A stretch of 64,000 nucleotides of DNA, taken from positions 92,263,001 to 92,327,000 of the forward strand of contig JASDFA010000020.1 in the NCBI GenBank assembly GCA_035772735.1, in the 5' to 3' direction. Below are positions 31,883 through 43,941 of this stretch, in pieces. Made by a program: the position numbers and the translations under genes. Every line of letters starts with the position of its first letter. Position 1 is the first letter of the stretch. This DNA is from Datura wrightii (lineage: Eukaryota > Streptophyta > Magnoliopsida > Solanales > Solanaceae). The notes under the pieces are model-generated. The model was not told the DNA's origin, did not search any database, and worked only from the letters and a program-made list of their open reading frames with translations.

Positions 31883-31994
31883 TTATAACATACAAAATAT
31901 ATCCTTCATGCAAAGAATATAAATGACCGAAGTATCAAAAAAAATAACTCGATGAGTGCCGAGGTTGAATCCCACGAGGACTAGGGAATGATAG
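31883..31994 (-). repeat. Element C 5' LTR, inner fragment
   Basis: The first 112 plus-strand bases of the 5' LTR (TTATAACA where 3' LTR has TGATAACG), cut off by element F after GATAG. The rest is at 49634-51149. Confidence 0.88.
31990..31994. repeat. Target duplication of element F, left copy (GATAG)
   Basis: GATAG here and at 49629-49633 flank the whole three-LTR element F exactly. In the uninterrupted LTRs the sequence is a single copy: GATAG at about 6369-6373 (C 3' LTR), and the variant AATAG at the same place in A. Confidence 0.92.
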
Positions 31995-34396
31995 TTTTAT
32001 ACCCCGAGAACTCAAGAATCGGACCCAAAATTGAATCAAGAGAAAAAATGGAAAATATTTAAGCAGTTGCAAAATGGGTCACTTAACAACTCGTGAGGAG
32101 GCCTAACAAGTGGTCAAGTGACTCGTGGGGAAGGCCTGAGATAATAAAGGACTCGAGGTCCTTACCGTTGATGTACCAACTCGTGGTTAGTCACCACGAG
32201 TCGTCATGTCAGTCGTGGGGAGATCCTAGAGAAAGATGGTAAATCTTATCCAATATACTTAACGGATGGTACCTAATGAGTCATCATCACTCCTGACCCA
32301 TTAGGAGGGCCGTTACCATGCCATATGAATTTTCATAAATGACGAGGCAGTGTACTTGACGAGTGAACCAACGGATCGTGTTCCCTAGTAACGAGTCATC
32401 AGGTCATCCATTAGGACCCCCTGATAGTTATTTTCAATGATTTTAGTAAGGTCTTTTCCGTAATTCCTAAGTTATAAGGGCCTATACTACGTCGTTTTAA
32501 GCTCGTAATAGAGGGTTTTGAGCAGAGAAAAACCCATCTTAGGCAATTTCTTCATGCATGCAAGGTTGAAGGTTTGAGGAGAAGAAATTGAGGAGATTTC
32601 AAGGTTTTTAAGGGAATTCTAATCTAGGTAATTAGGAGTTAAGATTCATCATTCCCAGGAATGTAAGGCTATGACTGAGTGCTTCCTTCCATACCTATGC
32701 CTATTCCCTATCAATTTGTGATTTGGTTGTGATGATCAAGTATAGGTCTTCATATAATTGCATGATTCTTACATTTCTACTCATGGGTATGATTAAATTG
32801 AGTTGATATTCATTCTTTACTGATCTTTGACGGATTCTATTCTTAATTTCTTTTACCAAAATGGTTTTTTAAAAATAGAATCTAAAATGTCCATCTGTGG
32901 GTAGTTCCTTATAGAATGTGATGATGACGGAGTAGATGATCAAAAACATATTTCCAACCTTACCCATGATTTAGATAATATTTTCAAAGAAGATTAAATA
33001 GACCCAAGTATGATGGAGCTTTGGGTAGTGCCCAATGACGAGCATGAGTGATGATTTTCTTGAATTGACTTTATTACTTCAATTTCGAGTGAAATCTCCC
33101 AAATTATAATGTATTCAAATGATTTGAATGGGTTCAAGCATGATAAGGTTTTGGGAAAGGCCCTTATGTTGATAATGATGAAGTGATATTTCTAAAGTAG
33201 GCTTACCACATGATTTTTGGATTAAAGGCTCCCACTATTGTTTGAGTTTGTGGTATGTTTCAAAGTAAGGCCTTCTCTATTCGTAAATCCTTAATTACTA
33301 TGCATGTTATTGTCGAGCTTTTTCAAGGACAATGTTAAGCTTCATTTCACATGATGTTGAGTCTATGCATGATTTCATTCTAAGCTTTGTCGAAAGGACA
33401 TTGTTGAGCTACATATTTATATGATATCTAGTGTATACATGATTCCATAATGAGCTTTGTCAATGGACAATGTTAAGCTTCATTTGACACAATGTTGATA
33501 TTATCCATGATTTCATGTTAAGCTTCGTCACTAGACGATGTTGACCTTCGTATTTATATGATGTAAAGCATTACATGTTCTGGGAGAAGAGTCTAGCACC
33601 GAGCGGGCTAAGGGTTGAGTATCCTATGCCCTAGAACTATGGTACGTCAGTTAAGTGATGAGTCTCCCACTGTCTGTATCATTCGGGTTTGCATATCCAT
33701 TACTCATGATGATTATCTTATGCATGCATGTTCAAAAAGCAAGGTTTGACTCATTGTTCAGCTTTTGATATAAATGTTATGATTTAGCTTGAGTCATTTG
33801 ATTTAGTCATGATATTCTGAAGCCATTCATGACCATGTATAAAATAAGAATGATTTCATAATGAATACTTGTGATCTTTTTCTTAATTTAAAGGCTATCA
33901 TATATGTATGACTTGTTTTAAAAGACTATTATTGCTCTAGTGGTTTTACTTACCTTGCATACTTGGTACATTCCACGTACTGACTGCATACTTTCTATGT
34001 TGCATCTTTTCATGATGCAGGATCGGGTTCTCAGGTTCAACGTCGTTCGCAGCCGCTTATCAACGCTAGCACCTACTTGTTTGGTGAGTTCTCATCTTCC
34101 GAAGACTAGACTTTCAGTTACCTTGAGGGTATTTTTAGTTTTAGTATTTCTAAGCTAGTTGGAGTTGTTGTCCCATCAGCTCGTCTAGATTAGAGGCTTA
34201 TCAGATTTAGACATGTATTTAGCTTTAGACGTTCATTCTATTGTTATGTTAAGTTAGACTTCCGCTGAGTTTATATTTATTTTTCCTTCATGCTTATTGA
34301 ATGAGTTAGTGAATGTTTATGTCATGGGTTTACTTGGGGTCTCTCGGGGTCCCTTGTCCCGTGTCTATGATCTGAGTCTCCTCTCGGGTCGTGACA
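31995..34396 (+). repeat. Element F LTR1
   Basis: TTTTATACCCC (mutated from TGTTATACCCC) to GGTCGTGACA, 2402 bp. It lacks about 175 bp present in LTR2 and LTR3 (LTR2 about 41149-41322); the joint is near 33639 at a shared CTA. Dyads around CGACTCGTGG and CACGAGTCG lie in 32090-32410. No gene is seen in the remaining AT-rich part. Confidence 0.9.
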
Positions 34397-34400
34397 AACT

Positions 34401-34413
34401 TTGTATTAGAGCC
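34401..34413 (+). promoter_or_regulatory. Primer-binding site, initiator tRNA-Met, internal copy 1 (F)
   Basis: TTGTATTAGAGCC, two changes from TGGTATCAGAGCC. Confidence 0.75.
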
Positions 34414-34606
34414 ATAGGTTTTAAGTGTCGTAGGGAATATGAAAGTCGCGTTAAGTAGAGTCTTATTCATGAGTGTGAAGTGCGCCACACTTATGAAGAA
34501 GAGACTATGAAACATTTTAGGAAATGTTCCCATCTTTCATAATCCATGTTGTGCGATGAAGAGTCTTTCTATCCCTCTAATTCGTGTTATTCGCAATTGT
34601 AGAATC

Positions 34607-35861
34607 ATGGCTCCTCGAAGGATGAATGGAAGGAGAAATGGAGACGGTGAAGGCCACGAGGGTGGCATGGGTCTTGGGCAAAAGCAGGTCCCACCAGTTC
34701 ATGAGCCTCAGACACCGGAGCCAGCTGCACAAGCTAAGTTTCAGGCCGCTATCCAGATGCTTTCGTAGGCCTTGACCGCTCAGGTCAATCAATAGGCTGT
34801 TGCACATGTTTCATAGAATGGCAATGCAGCGGCGGCTCGAGTCAGGGATTTCATGAGGATGAACCTGTCGGAGTGCTTGGAGTCCAAGGTAGGTAAGGAC
34901 CCACATGACTTCATTGATGAAATCGTCAAGATCACCCAGGTTATGGGGTTTAAAATTGTTGAGTGCACAGAGTTGGCCTCCTACCAGTTGATAGGGGTTG
35001 TGCATATCTGGTTTCATCAATGGAAGTACAACAGAGTTGCTAGAGTAGGTCTGGTCACTTGGGAAGAGTTCCATGTTGCAATTCCTAGATCGTTTCTTCT
35101 CTTGGGAGATGAGGGAGCTAAGGGCAGTGGAGTTTGTAAATCTGAAGCAAGGGAGGATAATGGTACTAGAATATTCCCATGAGTTCACTTGCCTATTGAA
35201 GTGTGCTCCTGAGTTAGTGGCTGACCAGAGGGCGCGAGTGAGCAGGTTTGTGCATGAGATAGCAGGTTACTTCGATAAGGAATGTACGATTGCTATGCCC
35301 CATAAGGATATGGACTTCCTTCAGATGGTGTTGTACGCCCAGCAGATGGAGGTGGCACATTTGAGGGAGAGAGAGGCCAAGAGGGCCAAGACTGAGGGCC
35401 ACAGATTCTCCTAACAGAGGTCCGACGGTGGGCACCGTCGACAGACCCAGTAGAGATCATCCGCCCCAGCTTCGTCAGCGTTGAGTGTGCCATCTCTGCC
35501 TAGGCATGATTAGAGAGGATGAGCATCAGGCTCGAGGGGTCAAAGCACCAGGCTCGTAGATTCAAGTGTTCCAGCTTGTCGCAAATATGGCCTAGGGCAT
35601 ACAGGCTAGTTCTTGGCAGGTTCGGGTGCGTGTTTTGGGTGCGGTCAACCCGGACACATGCTTAGAGATTGTCCAGCAGCGAGACAGGATCAGGTTGAGG
35701 GTCGTGGCCCAGCTTCTAGCTCAGCAGCCCCACCCTCTCACTCAGCACCTCAGGGGGCATCTACCAGTGCAGTTGGCGGTCAGCGCCAGAACAGATTCTA
35801 TGCCCTAGCATCCCGTCAGGAGCAGGAGGTCTCCCCGGATGTGGTTACTAGTATTCTATGA
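34607..35861 (+). pseudogene. Element F gag, copy 1
   Basis: The start at 34607 gives MAPRRMNGRRNGDGEGHEGG. TAG stops follow at IQMLS* (34766-34768) and two further Gln positions. Capsid segments are KVGKDPHDFIDEIVKITQVM, LASYQLIG and EEFHVA; a frameshift near 35090 leads to RELRAVEFVNLKQGR, CAPELVADQRARVSRF and LQMVLYAQQMEVAHLRERE. More stops sit in the linker. The CCHC knuckle at 35631-35672 (CFGCGQPGHMLRDC) is intact. It matches copy 2 (42291-43544) down to the shared stops. Confidence 0.87.
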
Positions 35862-36256
35862 GTCTTCCATGTTGCTGTTTATGCTCTGTTAGATCCAGGG
35901 GCCACCTTGTCATTTGCGACACCTTATTTATCAGGTAGTTTGGGAGTCAATCCCAATATCTGGCCAGAATCCTTCTCAGTTTCTACTCTAGTAGGTGACT
36001 CAGTTATAGCTAGACGGGTGTATAGAGATTTCCTGGTCTTGGTTCTCCATAAGGTCAACTCAGAAGATCCGATAGAGTTAGCCATGACTGATTTTGATGT
36101 TATTCTCGACATGGATTGGTTGTCTGCTTGTTATGCTTCCATTAATTGTAGGACCCGCTCAGTAGTTCAGATTCCTGGGTGAGCCAGTCTTAGAATGGAA
36201 GGGTAGTTCACTTGTGCCTGTAGGTCGATTTATTTTCCTACATTAAGGCAAAAAAG
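35862..36256 (+). pseudogene. Element F protease, copy 1
   Basis: Opens after a TGA at about 35859 with YALLDPGATLSFATPYLSGS (catalytic D-P-G-A), then FSVSTLVGDSVIARRVYRDF, HKVNSEDPIELAMTDFDVIL and DMDWLSACYASINC. A two-base loss relative to copy 2 near 36168 shifts the frame after TRSV. Confidence 0.85.
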
Positions 36257-37128
36257 ATGATTTCTAAGGGTTGTTTATACCATCAAGTTAGGGTTAAGGA
36301 CATGGAGTCTGAGATCCCGACTATCCAGTCAGATCCAATAGTACGTGAGTATGCAGAGGTCTTTCCTGATGATTTTCCAGGTATTCCTCCCGAGCGAGAG
36401 ATTGATTTCGGTATTGACCTCCTTCCCGATATGCAGCCTATATCTATTCCTCCCTACAGGATGGCTCCAGCCGAGCTAAAAGAGTTGAAGGATCAGTTAA
36501 AAGATTTGCTAGATAAGGGTTTCATTAGACCGAGCCAATCTCCATGGGGCACACCAGTATTATTTGTTCGGAAGAAAGATGGTTCCCTTCGTATGTGCAT
36601 TGATTATCCACAGTTGAACAAAGTCACTTTCAAGAATAGGTATCCCCTACCCAGGATTGATGATCTGTTCGATCAGCTTTAGGGTGCTAAGTGTTTCTCA
36701 AAGATAGATCTCAAATATGGGTATTATTAGCTTAGAGTTCGGGAGAGTGATATCACAAAGACGACATTCAGGACATGGTATGGTCATTGCGAGTTTGTAG
36801 TTATGTCTTTTGGACTAATGAATGCTCCTGTAGCTTTTATGGACCTGATGAACAGGGTGTTCAAGCAATATTTGGACATGTTCATGATCATGTTCATCAA
36901 TGACATCTTGTTATACTCCCGGAGCGAGGAGGAGCATGTCGCTCACTTGAGAGGACTGCTCCAGACCCTCAAGGATCACCAATTGTATGCAAAGTTCAGC
37001 AAGTGTGAGTTTTGGTTGGACTCCATGGCATTCTTGGGCCATGTGGTGTCTAGAGAAGGCATAAAGTTGACTCGCAGAAAATTAAGGCGGTGAAGAATTT
37101 GCCAAGATTGGTGAATCCTTCGGATATT
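36257..37128 (+). pseudogene. Element F reverse transcriptase, copy 1
   Basis: The reading has MISKGCLYHQVRVKD, PGIPPEREIDFGIDLLPDMQ, PISIPPYRMAPAELKELKDQ, GFIRPSQSPWGTPVLF, LRMCIDYPQLNKVTFKNRYP and DDLFDQL, then TAG at 36680-36682 where Gln is expected. A second TAG follows (YY*LR), then MSFGLMNAPVAF and F-I-N-D at 36893-36904. The catalytic motif is normally F-I-D-D, so an essential aspartate is lost. Copy 2 has the same F-I-N-D and the same first TAG. The end is frameshifted near 37066. Confidence 0.88.
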
Positions 37129-37783
37129 CGGAGTTTCTTGGGCCTAGCTGGCTACTATCGGAGGTTTGTGGAGGGTTTCTCATCCATTGCAGTGCCTTTG
37201 ACTAAGTTGACTCAGAAGAAGGTGAAGTTTCAGTGGTCAGAGGCTTGTGAGTAAATCTTCCAAGAGTTGAAGGCTCGACTTACCTCAGCACCAGTATTGA
37301 ACCTACCAGAGGGTAACGATGGTTTCGTGGTGTATTGTGATGCTTCCAGAGTTGGACTTAGGTGTGTGTTGATGCAACGTGGGAGGGTGATAGCTTATGC
37401 TTCTCGATAGTTGAAAGTGCATGAAAAGAATTACCCGACCCACGATCTTGAATTGGCCCCGTGGTTTTCGCATTGAAGATATGGTGTCATTAAATGTATG
37501 GGGTCCACGTGGATGTAATTATGGACCACAAGAGCTTGCAATATATGTTCACCCAAAAAGATCTAAATCTTCGGCAAAGGAGGTGGTTGAAGTTACTTAA
37601 GGATTATGACATGAGTGTCGTTTACCAACCGAGCAAGGCTAATGTGGTTGAGGATGCACTTAGTAGACTCTCAATGGAGAGTGTGTCCCATGTTGATTAG
37701 GGGAAGAAGGAGTTGGTAAAAGATGTTCACCAGCTTGCAAGGCTGGGACTTAGATTGATCGATTCGACCGATGCGGTGTTGTT
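37100..37783 (+). pseudogene. Element F RNase H and linker, copy 1
   Basis: Contains VNPSDIRSFLGLAGYYRRFV, KVKFQWSEACE, a TAA stop, LPEGNDGFVVYCDASRVGL, a TAG after YASR, then a frameshift near 37460 and MDHKSLQYMFTQKDLNLRQR, RRWLKLLKDYDMSVVYQPSK and DALSRLSMESVSHVD (37494-37700). The first catalytic Asp in YCD is present. Confidence 0.85.
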
Positions 37784-38955
37784 GTGCATAACTGGTCGGA
37801 ATGGTCCTTGGTAGTTGATGTTAAATCCAAGCAAGATGAGGATCCAATATTGAGGAAGCTGAAGGAGGCGGTGAGGGATCAGAAAGTGGAGGTTTTCTCC
37901 CAAGTGGGAGATGGTGTGCTACGATACCAGGGCCAACTAAGTGTTCCGGACGTTGATAATTTGAGAGTTCGGTTATAGCATGAGGCACATGGTACCAGAT
38001 ATTCTATTCATCCAGGGTCCACGAAAATGTATCGGGATTTGCAAGAAACCTATTGGTGGGATGGTATGAAAAGGGATATTGCGGAGTTCGTAGGAAAATG
38101 TCCAAACTGTCAGCAAGTAAAAGCCGAGCATCAAGGACCTGGAGTGTACTTCAGGATATTTCCATCCACACTTGGAAGTGGAAAGAAATCAATATGTACT
38201 CCATTACAGGTGTACCTCGTACTCGCCGGAAATACGACTATATTTGGGTAGTGGTGGATAGGTTGACCAACGGTGCACACTTCCTACTGGTCAAGACTAC
38301 GAATTCAACAGACGATTATGCTAAGTTGAATGTTTAGGAGTTGGTTCGGCTTCATGGAGTGCCTTTTTCTATTATTTCAGACCGAGGTACTCATTTAACT
38401 TCTCAATTCTAGCATTCGTTCCAATAAGGGACTCGGGACTCAGGTTAAGCAAAGAACAACTTTTCATCCTCATACGGACGGCCAAGAGAAATGAACCATT
38501 CAGAATTTTGAGGTTATGTTGCGAGCATGTGTTATGGATTTCAAAGGTATTTAGGATGATCATTTGCTCTTTATCGAGTTCACTTATAATAACAGTTACC
38601 ACACTAGTATCCAGATGGAACCATTCGAGGTTCTCTACAGGCGAAGGTGCAGATCTCCCATCAGATAATTCGAGGTCGGTGAGGCAGTTGTGGTAGGACC
38701 AGATTCATTTTATGAGGCGATGGTGAAGGTTTAGTTGATAAGGGACCAGTTGAAAACCGCTCAGAGTCGTTAGAAATTGGATGCTGATGTGAGAAGAAGA
38801 GAATTGGAGTTTGATGTACACAATTGGGTATTTCTAAAGGTATCTCCCAAGAAGGGAGTCGTGCAGTTCGGAAAGAAAGGTAAACTCAGTCCCTGCTCTG
38901 TAGTCCCTACCGGGTTGTGAAAAGAGTTTGTAAGGTGGCGTATGAGTTGGACTTG
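37784..38955 (+). pseudogene. Element F integrase, copy 1
   Basis: The HHCC finger (about 37979-38115) is well preserved: HEAHGTRYSIHPGSTKMYRD, YWWDGMKRDIAEFVGKCPNC. The core has YIWVVVDRLTNGAHFLLVKT in a shifted frame and SIISDRGTHLTS (about 38365-38400) with the second catalytic Asp, then stops. The third region reads HPHTDGQEK*TIQN. The C-terminal part has DFKGI*DD, CRSPIR*FEVGE, LEFDVHNWVFLKVSPKKG and a frameshift at the GPY/F module near 38905. Several TAG codons replace CAG Gln. Confidence 0.85.
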
Positions 38956-39253
38956 CCTTCAAAATTGGCTTCAGTTCATCCCGTGTTCCATGTATCGCTT
39001 TTGAAGAAGTGCTTGGGTGATCCAGCCTTGGTGGTTTCGATAGACAGTGTTGATGTGAAAGACAGTCTCAATTATGAGGACATTTCGGTTGAAATTTTGG
39101 ATCAACAAGTTTTAAGGCTGAGGAACAAAGAGGTAGCTTCAGTTAAGGTTTTATGGATGAATTAGCATGTTTGAAGGAGCTACGTGGGAGGCCGAAGCAT
39201 TTATAATGGCTAGATACCCACATTTGTTCTCTATCAGCTCAGTTCCGACTTGA
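38956..39253 (+). pseudogene. Element F chromodomain end, copy 1
   Basis: PVFHVSLLKKCLGDPALVVS, then the chromodomain: SLNYEDISVEILDQQVLRLR, NKEVASVKVLWMN, TAG (CAG Gln expected), HV, TGA, GATWEAEA and ARYPHLFSISSVPT, ending at TGA 39251-39253. It has the truncated chromodomain form of the Tekay clade. The 240 bp to the polypurine tract are non-coding. Confidence 0.85.
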
Positions 39254-39484
39254 GGTATCAGTTTTTTCCCTAATTCTCAAATTATTTTGCACGTTCAGTT
39301 CATGTGTGCAAGTTTGAATTATGTTATGATAAATGTGTGTGATGCCTGAATTTAGTTTAGCTATGTGGTTCTTTTTGGAGGTAGTCATTCCGTGAAATTT
39401 TGGTTAAAATAATCAGTATTGGAGCATGATAATTTCTTGTTTCTGTTTCTTGCATGTTTCTAACATTTGAGGATGAATGTTTCC

Positions 39485-39497
39485 AAGGGGGAGATAT
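39485..39497 (+). promoter_or_regulatory. Polypurine tract, internal copy 1 (F)
   Basis: AAGGGGGAGATAT ends at the first base before LTR2. Confidence 0.85.
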
Positions 39498-42080
39498 TGT
39501 TATACCCCTAAAACTCAAGAAATCGGACCTGGAAGTGAATCATGAGTAAATCTGGAAAATATTGCAGCAGTGGCAGAACGGGTCACTTAACGACTCGTAA
39601 GGAGGCCTAACGAGTCGTCAAGTGACTCCTGGGGAATTCCTGAGATGATGAAGGACTCGAGGTCCTCACAGGTGATGTAACGACTCGTGGTCAGTCACCA
39701 CAAGTCGTCATGTTAGTCGTGGGGAGGTCCTAGAGAAAGATGGTAAAGCTTATCCAGTGTATTTAATGGATGGTACCTAACAAGTCGTTGTCAGTCCTAA
39801 CGACCCGTTAAGAGGGTCGTTACCAAGACAATGAATTTTCATGAATGACGAGGCAGTGCACTTGACGAGTGAACCAACGGATCGAGTGCCCTAGTAACGA
39901 GTCGTTAGGTCGTCCGTTAGGACCCCCTAATAGTTATTTTAAGTGATTTCAGTAAGGGCTTTTCCGTAATTCCTAAGTTCTAAGAGCCTATATTACGTCG
40001 TTTTAAGCTTGTAATAGAGGGTTTTAAGTAGAGGAAAACCCATCTTAGGCCATTTCTTCATGCATGCAAGGTTGAAGGTTTGAAGGGAAGAAATTGATGA
40101 GAATTTCAAGGTTTTGAAGGGAAATCTCAGCTGGGTAATTAGGAGGAGTTAAGTTTCTTCATTCCTAGGTATGTAAGGCTATGAGTGGGTGCTTCCTTCC
40201 ACACCCATTCCCATTCCCAATCAATTTGTGATTTGGTTGTGATGATCAAGTATGGGTCTTCATTTAATTGCATGATTCTTACATTTCTATTCACGGTTAT
40301 GATTAAATTGAGTTTATATTGCTGCTTTACTGAGCTTGGACATATTCTATTCTTGATTTCTTTTACCAAAATTGTTTTTTAAAAATTGAATCTAAAACGT
40401 CCATGTGTGAGTAGTTCCTAATAGAATGTGGTGCTGATGGAGTAGATGATGAAAAGCATGTTTCCAACCTTACCCATGATTTTGATAATATTTTCAAATA
40501 AGATTTAATAGACCCAAGTATGATGGAGCTTTGGGTAGTGCCCAATGATGAGCATGAGTGATGGTTTTCTTGAATTGACCTTATTACTTCGTTTTGGAGT
40601 GAAATCTCTCAAATTATAATATTTTCAAATGATTTGAATGGGTTCAAGCATGATAAGGTTTTGAGCAAGGCCCTTATGTTGATAATGATGAAGTGATATT
40701 TCTAAAGTATGCTTACCACATGATTTTTGGAATAAAGGCTCCCACTATTCATTGAGCTTATGGTATGTTTCAAAGTAAAGCCTCTATATGCGTAAATCCT
40801 TAATTGCTATGCATGTTATTGTCGAGCTTTGTCAAGGGCAATGTTAAGCTTCATTTCACATGTTGTTGAGTCTATGCATGATTTCGTTCTAAGCTTTGTC
40901 GAAAGGACATTGTTGAGCTTCATATTTATATGATGTCTAGTGTATACGTGATTCCATAATGAGCTTTGTCAATAGACAATGTTAACATTCATTTCGCATG
41001 ATGTTGATCTTATGCACGATTTCTTGTTGAGCTTCGTCACTAGACGATGTTGACCTTCATATTTATATGATGTAAAGCATTACATGTTCTGGGAGAAGAG
41101 TCTAGCACCGAGCGGGCTAAGGGTTGACTACCCTATGCCCCAGAACTACGCACCAAGTAGGTTGATTCTATTATATTATTGGGATCTCCCTTGTGAGCTA
41201 TCCCCGGCACGATTGGGCCTTTGACCTTGATATCGATATCATGGTATAGTCTGTAGCCCTGACAAGGTTATGGAGGGCTCTGCTCACTTGAGTGTAATAG
41301 TCGGGACCACGTAACCTCTATCGTGGTATGTCGGTTAAGTGACGAGTCTCCCACTGTCTATATCATTCGGGTTTGCATATCCATTACTCATGATGATTAT
41401 CTTATGCATGCATGTTCAAAAAGCAAGGTTTGACTCATTGTTCAGCTTTTGATATAAATGTTATGATTTAGCTTGAGTCATTCTATTTAGTCATGATATT
41501 CTGAAGCCATTCATGACCATGTATAAAATAAGAATGATTTCATAATGAATACTTGTGATCTCTTTCTTAATTTAAAGGCTATCATATATGTATGACTCGT
41601 TTTAAAAGACTATTATTGCTCTAGCGGTTTTACTTACCTTGCATACTCGGTACATTCCACATACTGACTGCATACTTTCTATGTTGCATCTTTTCATGAT
41701 GCAGGATCGGGTTCTCAGGTTCAGCATTGTTCGTAGCCGCTTATCAATGCTAGCACCTACTTGTTTGGTCAGTTCTCATCTTCCGAAGACTAGACTTTCA
41801 GTTACCTTGAGGGTATTTTTAGTTTCAGTATTTCTAAGCTAGTTGGAGTTGTTGTCCCATCAGCTCGTCCAGATTAGAGGCTTATCAGATTTAGACATGT
41901 ATTTACCTTTAGATGTTCATTCTATTGTTATGTTAAGTTAGACTTCCGCTGAGTTTATATTTATGCTTCCTTCATGCTTATTGAATGAGTTAGTGAATGT
42001 TTATGTCATGGGTTTACTTGGGGTCTCTTGGGGTCCCTTGTCCTGTGTCTATGATCTGAGTCTCCTCTCGGGTCGTGACA
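39498..42080 (+). repeat. Element F LTR2 (middle, recombinant)
   Basis: TGTTATACCCC to GGTCGTGACA, 2583 bp. Up to about 41040 its variants agree with LTR3 and differ from LTR1 (for example TGGCAGAACGG, ATTTCGCATGATG, GCACGATTTC). From about 41640 they agree with LTR1 and differ from LTR3 (GAAGACTAGACTTTC, GAGTTGTTGTCCC). Neither flank of this LTR shows a target duplication. Confidence 0.92.
39798..39822. repeat. Perfect 9-bp dyad in F U3
   Basis: TAACGACCC (39798-39806) pairs with GGGTCGTTA (39814-39822) around a 7-nt loop. It is repeated at the same place in LTR3 (about 47351-47375) and degraded in LTR1. Confidence 0.8.
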
Positions 42081-42086
42081 AACTTT

Positions 42087-42098
42087 TTATCAGAGTCA
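42087..42098 (+). promoter_or_regulatory. Primer-binding site, damaged, internal copy 2 (F)
   Basis: TTATCAGAGTC remains of TGGTATCAGAGCC. Confidence 0.6.
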
Positions 42099-42290
42099 TA
42101 GGTTTTAAGTGTCGTAGGGAGTATGAAAGTCGCGTTAAGTAGAGTGTTATTCATGAGTGTGAAGTGCGCCACACTTATGACGAAGAGGCTACGAAACATT
42201 TTAGGAAATGCTCCCATCTTTCATAATCCATGTTGTGCGATGAAGAGTCTTTCTATCCCTCTAATTCGTGTTATTCGCAATTGTAGAATC

Positions 42291-43544
42291 ATGGCTCCTC
42301 GAAGGATTAATGGAAGGAGAAATGGAGACGGTGAAGGCCACGAGGATGGCATGGGTCTTGGGTATAAGCAGGTCCCACTAGTTCAGGAGCCTCAGACACC
42401 GGAGCCAGCTGCACAAGCTAAGTTTCAGGCCGCTATCCAGATGCTTTCGTAGGCCTTGACCGCTCAGGTGAATCAGTAGGCTGTTGCGCATGTTTCGTAG
42501 AATGGCAATGGAGCGGCGGCTCGAGTCAGGGATTTCATGAGGATGAACCTGTCGAGTGCTTAGGGTCCAAGGTAGGTAAGGACCCACATGACTTCATTGA
42601 TGAAATCATCAAGATCACCCAGGTTATGGGGTTGAAAAGTGTTGAGTGCGCAGAGTTGGCCTCCTACCAGTTGATAGGGGTTGTGCATATCTGGTTTCAT
42701 CAATGGAAGGACAACAGAGTTGCTAGAGTAGGTCTGGTCACTTGGGAAGAGTTCCATGTTGCAATTCCTAGATCGTTTCTTCTCTTGGGAGATGAGGGAG
42801 CTAAGGGTAGTGGAGTTTGTAAATCTGAAGCAAGGGAGGATAATGGTACTAGAATATTCCCATGAGTTCACTTGCCTATCGACGTGTGCTCCTGAGTTAG
42901 TGGCTGACCAGAGGGCGCGAGTGAGCAGGTTTGTGCATGGGATAGCAGGTTACTTCGATAAGGAATGTAGGATTGCTATGCTCCATAAGGATATAGACTT
43001 CCTTCAGATGGTGTTGTACGCCCAACAGATGGAGGTGGCACATTTGAGGGAGAGAGAGGCCAAGCGGGCCAAGACTGAGGGCCATAGATTCTCCTAACAG
43101 AGGTCCGGCGGTGGGCACCGTCAGCAGACCCAGTAGAGATCATCCGCCCCATCTTCGTCAGCGTTGAGTGTGCCATCTCTGCCTAGGCATGATTAGAGAG
43201 GATGAGCATCAGGCTCGAGGGGTCAAAGCAGCAGGCTCGCAGATTCAAGTGTTCCAGCTTGTCGCAAATATGGCCTAGGGCATACAGGCTAGTTCTTGGC
43301 AGGTTCGGGTGCGTGTTTTGGGTGCGGTCAACCCGGACACATGCTTAGAGATTGTCCAGCAGTGAGACAGGATCAGGTTGGGGGTCATGGCCTAGCTTCT
43401 AGCTCAGCAGCCCCACCCTCTCACTCAGCACCTCAGGGGGCATCTACCAGTGCAGTTGGCGGTCAGCTCCAGAAAAGATTCTATGCCCTAGCATCCCGTC
43501 AAGAGCAGGAGGTCTCCACGGATGTGATTACTAGTATTCTATGA
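42291..43544 (+). pseudogene. Element F gag, copy 2
   Basis: Starts MAPRRINGRRNGDGEGHEDG at 42291 and shares with copy 1 the TAG after IQMLS (42450-42452), the two following TAGs, the stop after TEGHRFS and the linker stops. A one-base loss near 42556 and a frameshift near 42770 break the capsid reading. The knuckle at 43314-43355 (CFGCGQPGHMLRDC) is intact. The shared stops show that both copies descend from one already dead sequence. Confidence 0.87.
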
Positions 43545-43941
43545 CTCTTCCATGTTGCTGTTTATGCTCTGTTAGATCCAGGGGCATCCTTGTCATTTGC
43601 GACACCTTATTTATCCAGTAGTTTTGGAGTCAATACCGTTATCTTGCCAGAATCCTTCTCAGTTTCTACTCTAGTAGGTGACTCAGTTATAGCTAGACGG
43701 GTGTATAGAGATTTCCTAGTCTTGGTTCTCCATAAGGTCAACTCAGAAGATCCGATAGAGTTAGCCATGACCTATTTCGATGTTATTCTCGACATGGATT
43801 GGTTGTCTGCTTGTTATGCTTCCATTAATTGTACGACCCGCTCAGTAGTGTTCAGATTCCTGGGTGAGCCAGTCTTAGAATGGAAGGGTTGTTCAGTTGT
43901 TCCTGTAGGTCGATTTATTTTCCTACATTAAGGCAAAAAAG
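43545..43941 (+). pseudogene. Element F protease, copy 2
   Basis: YALLDPGASLSFATPYLSSS, FSVSTLVGDSVIARRVYRDF, PIELAMTYFDVILDMDWLSA and RFLGEPVLEWKG (43590-43931). It keeps the two bases missing in copy 1 and so reads further. Confidence 0.85.
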
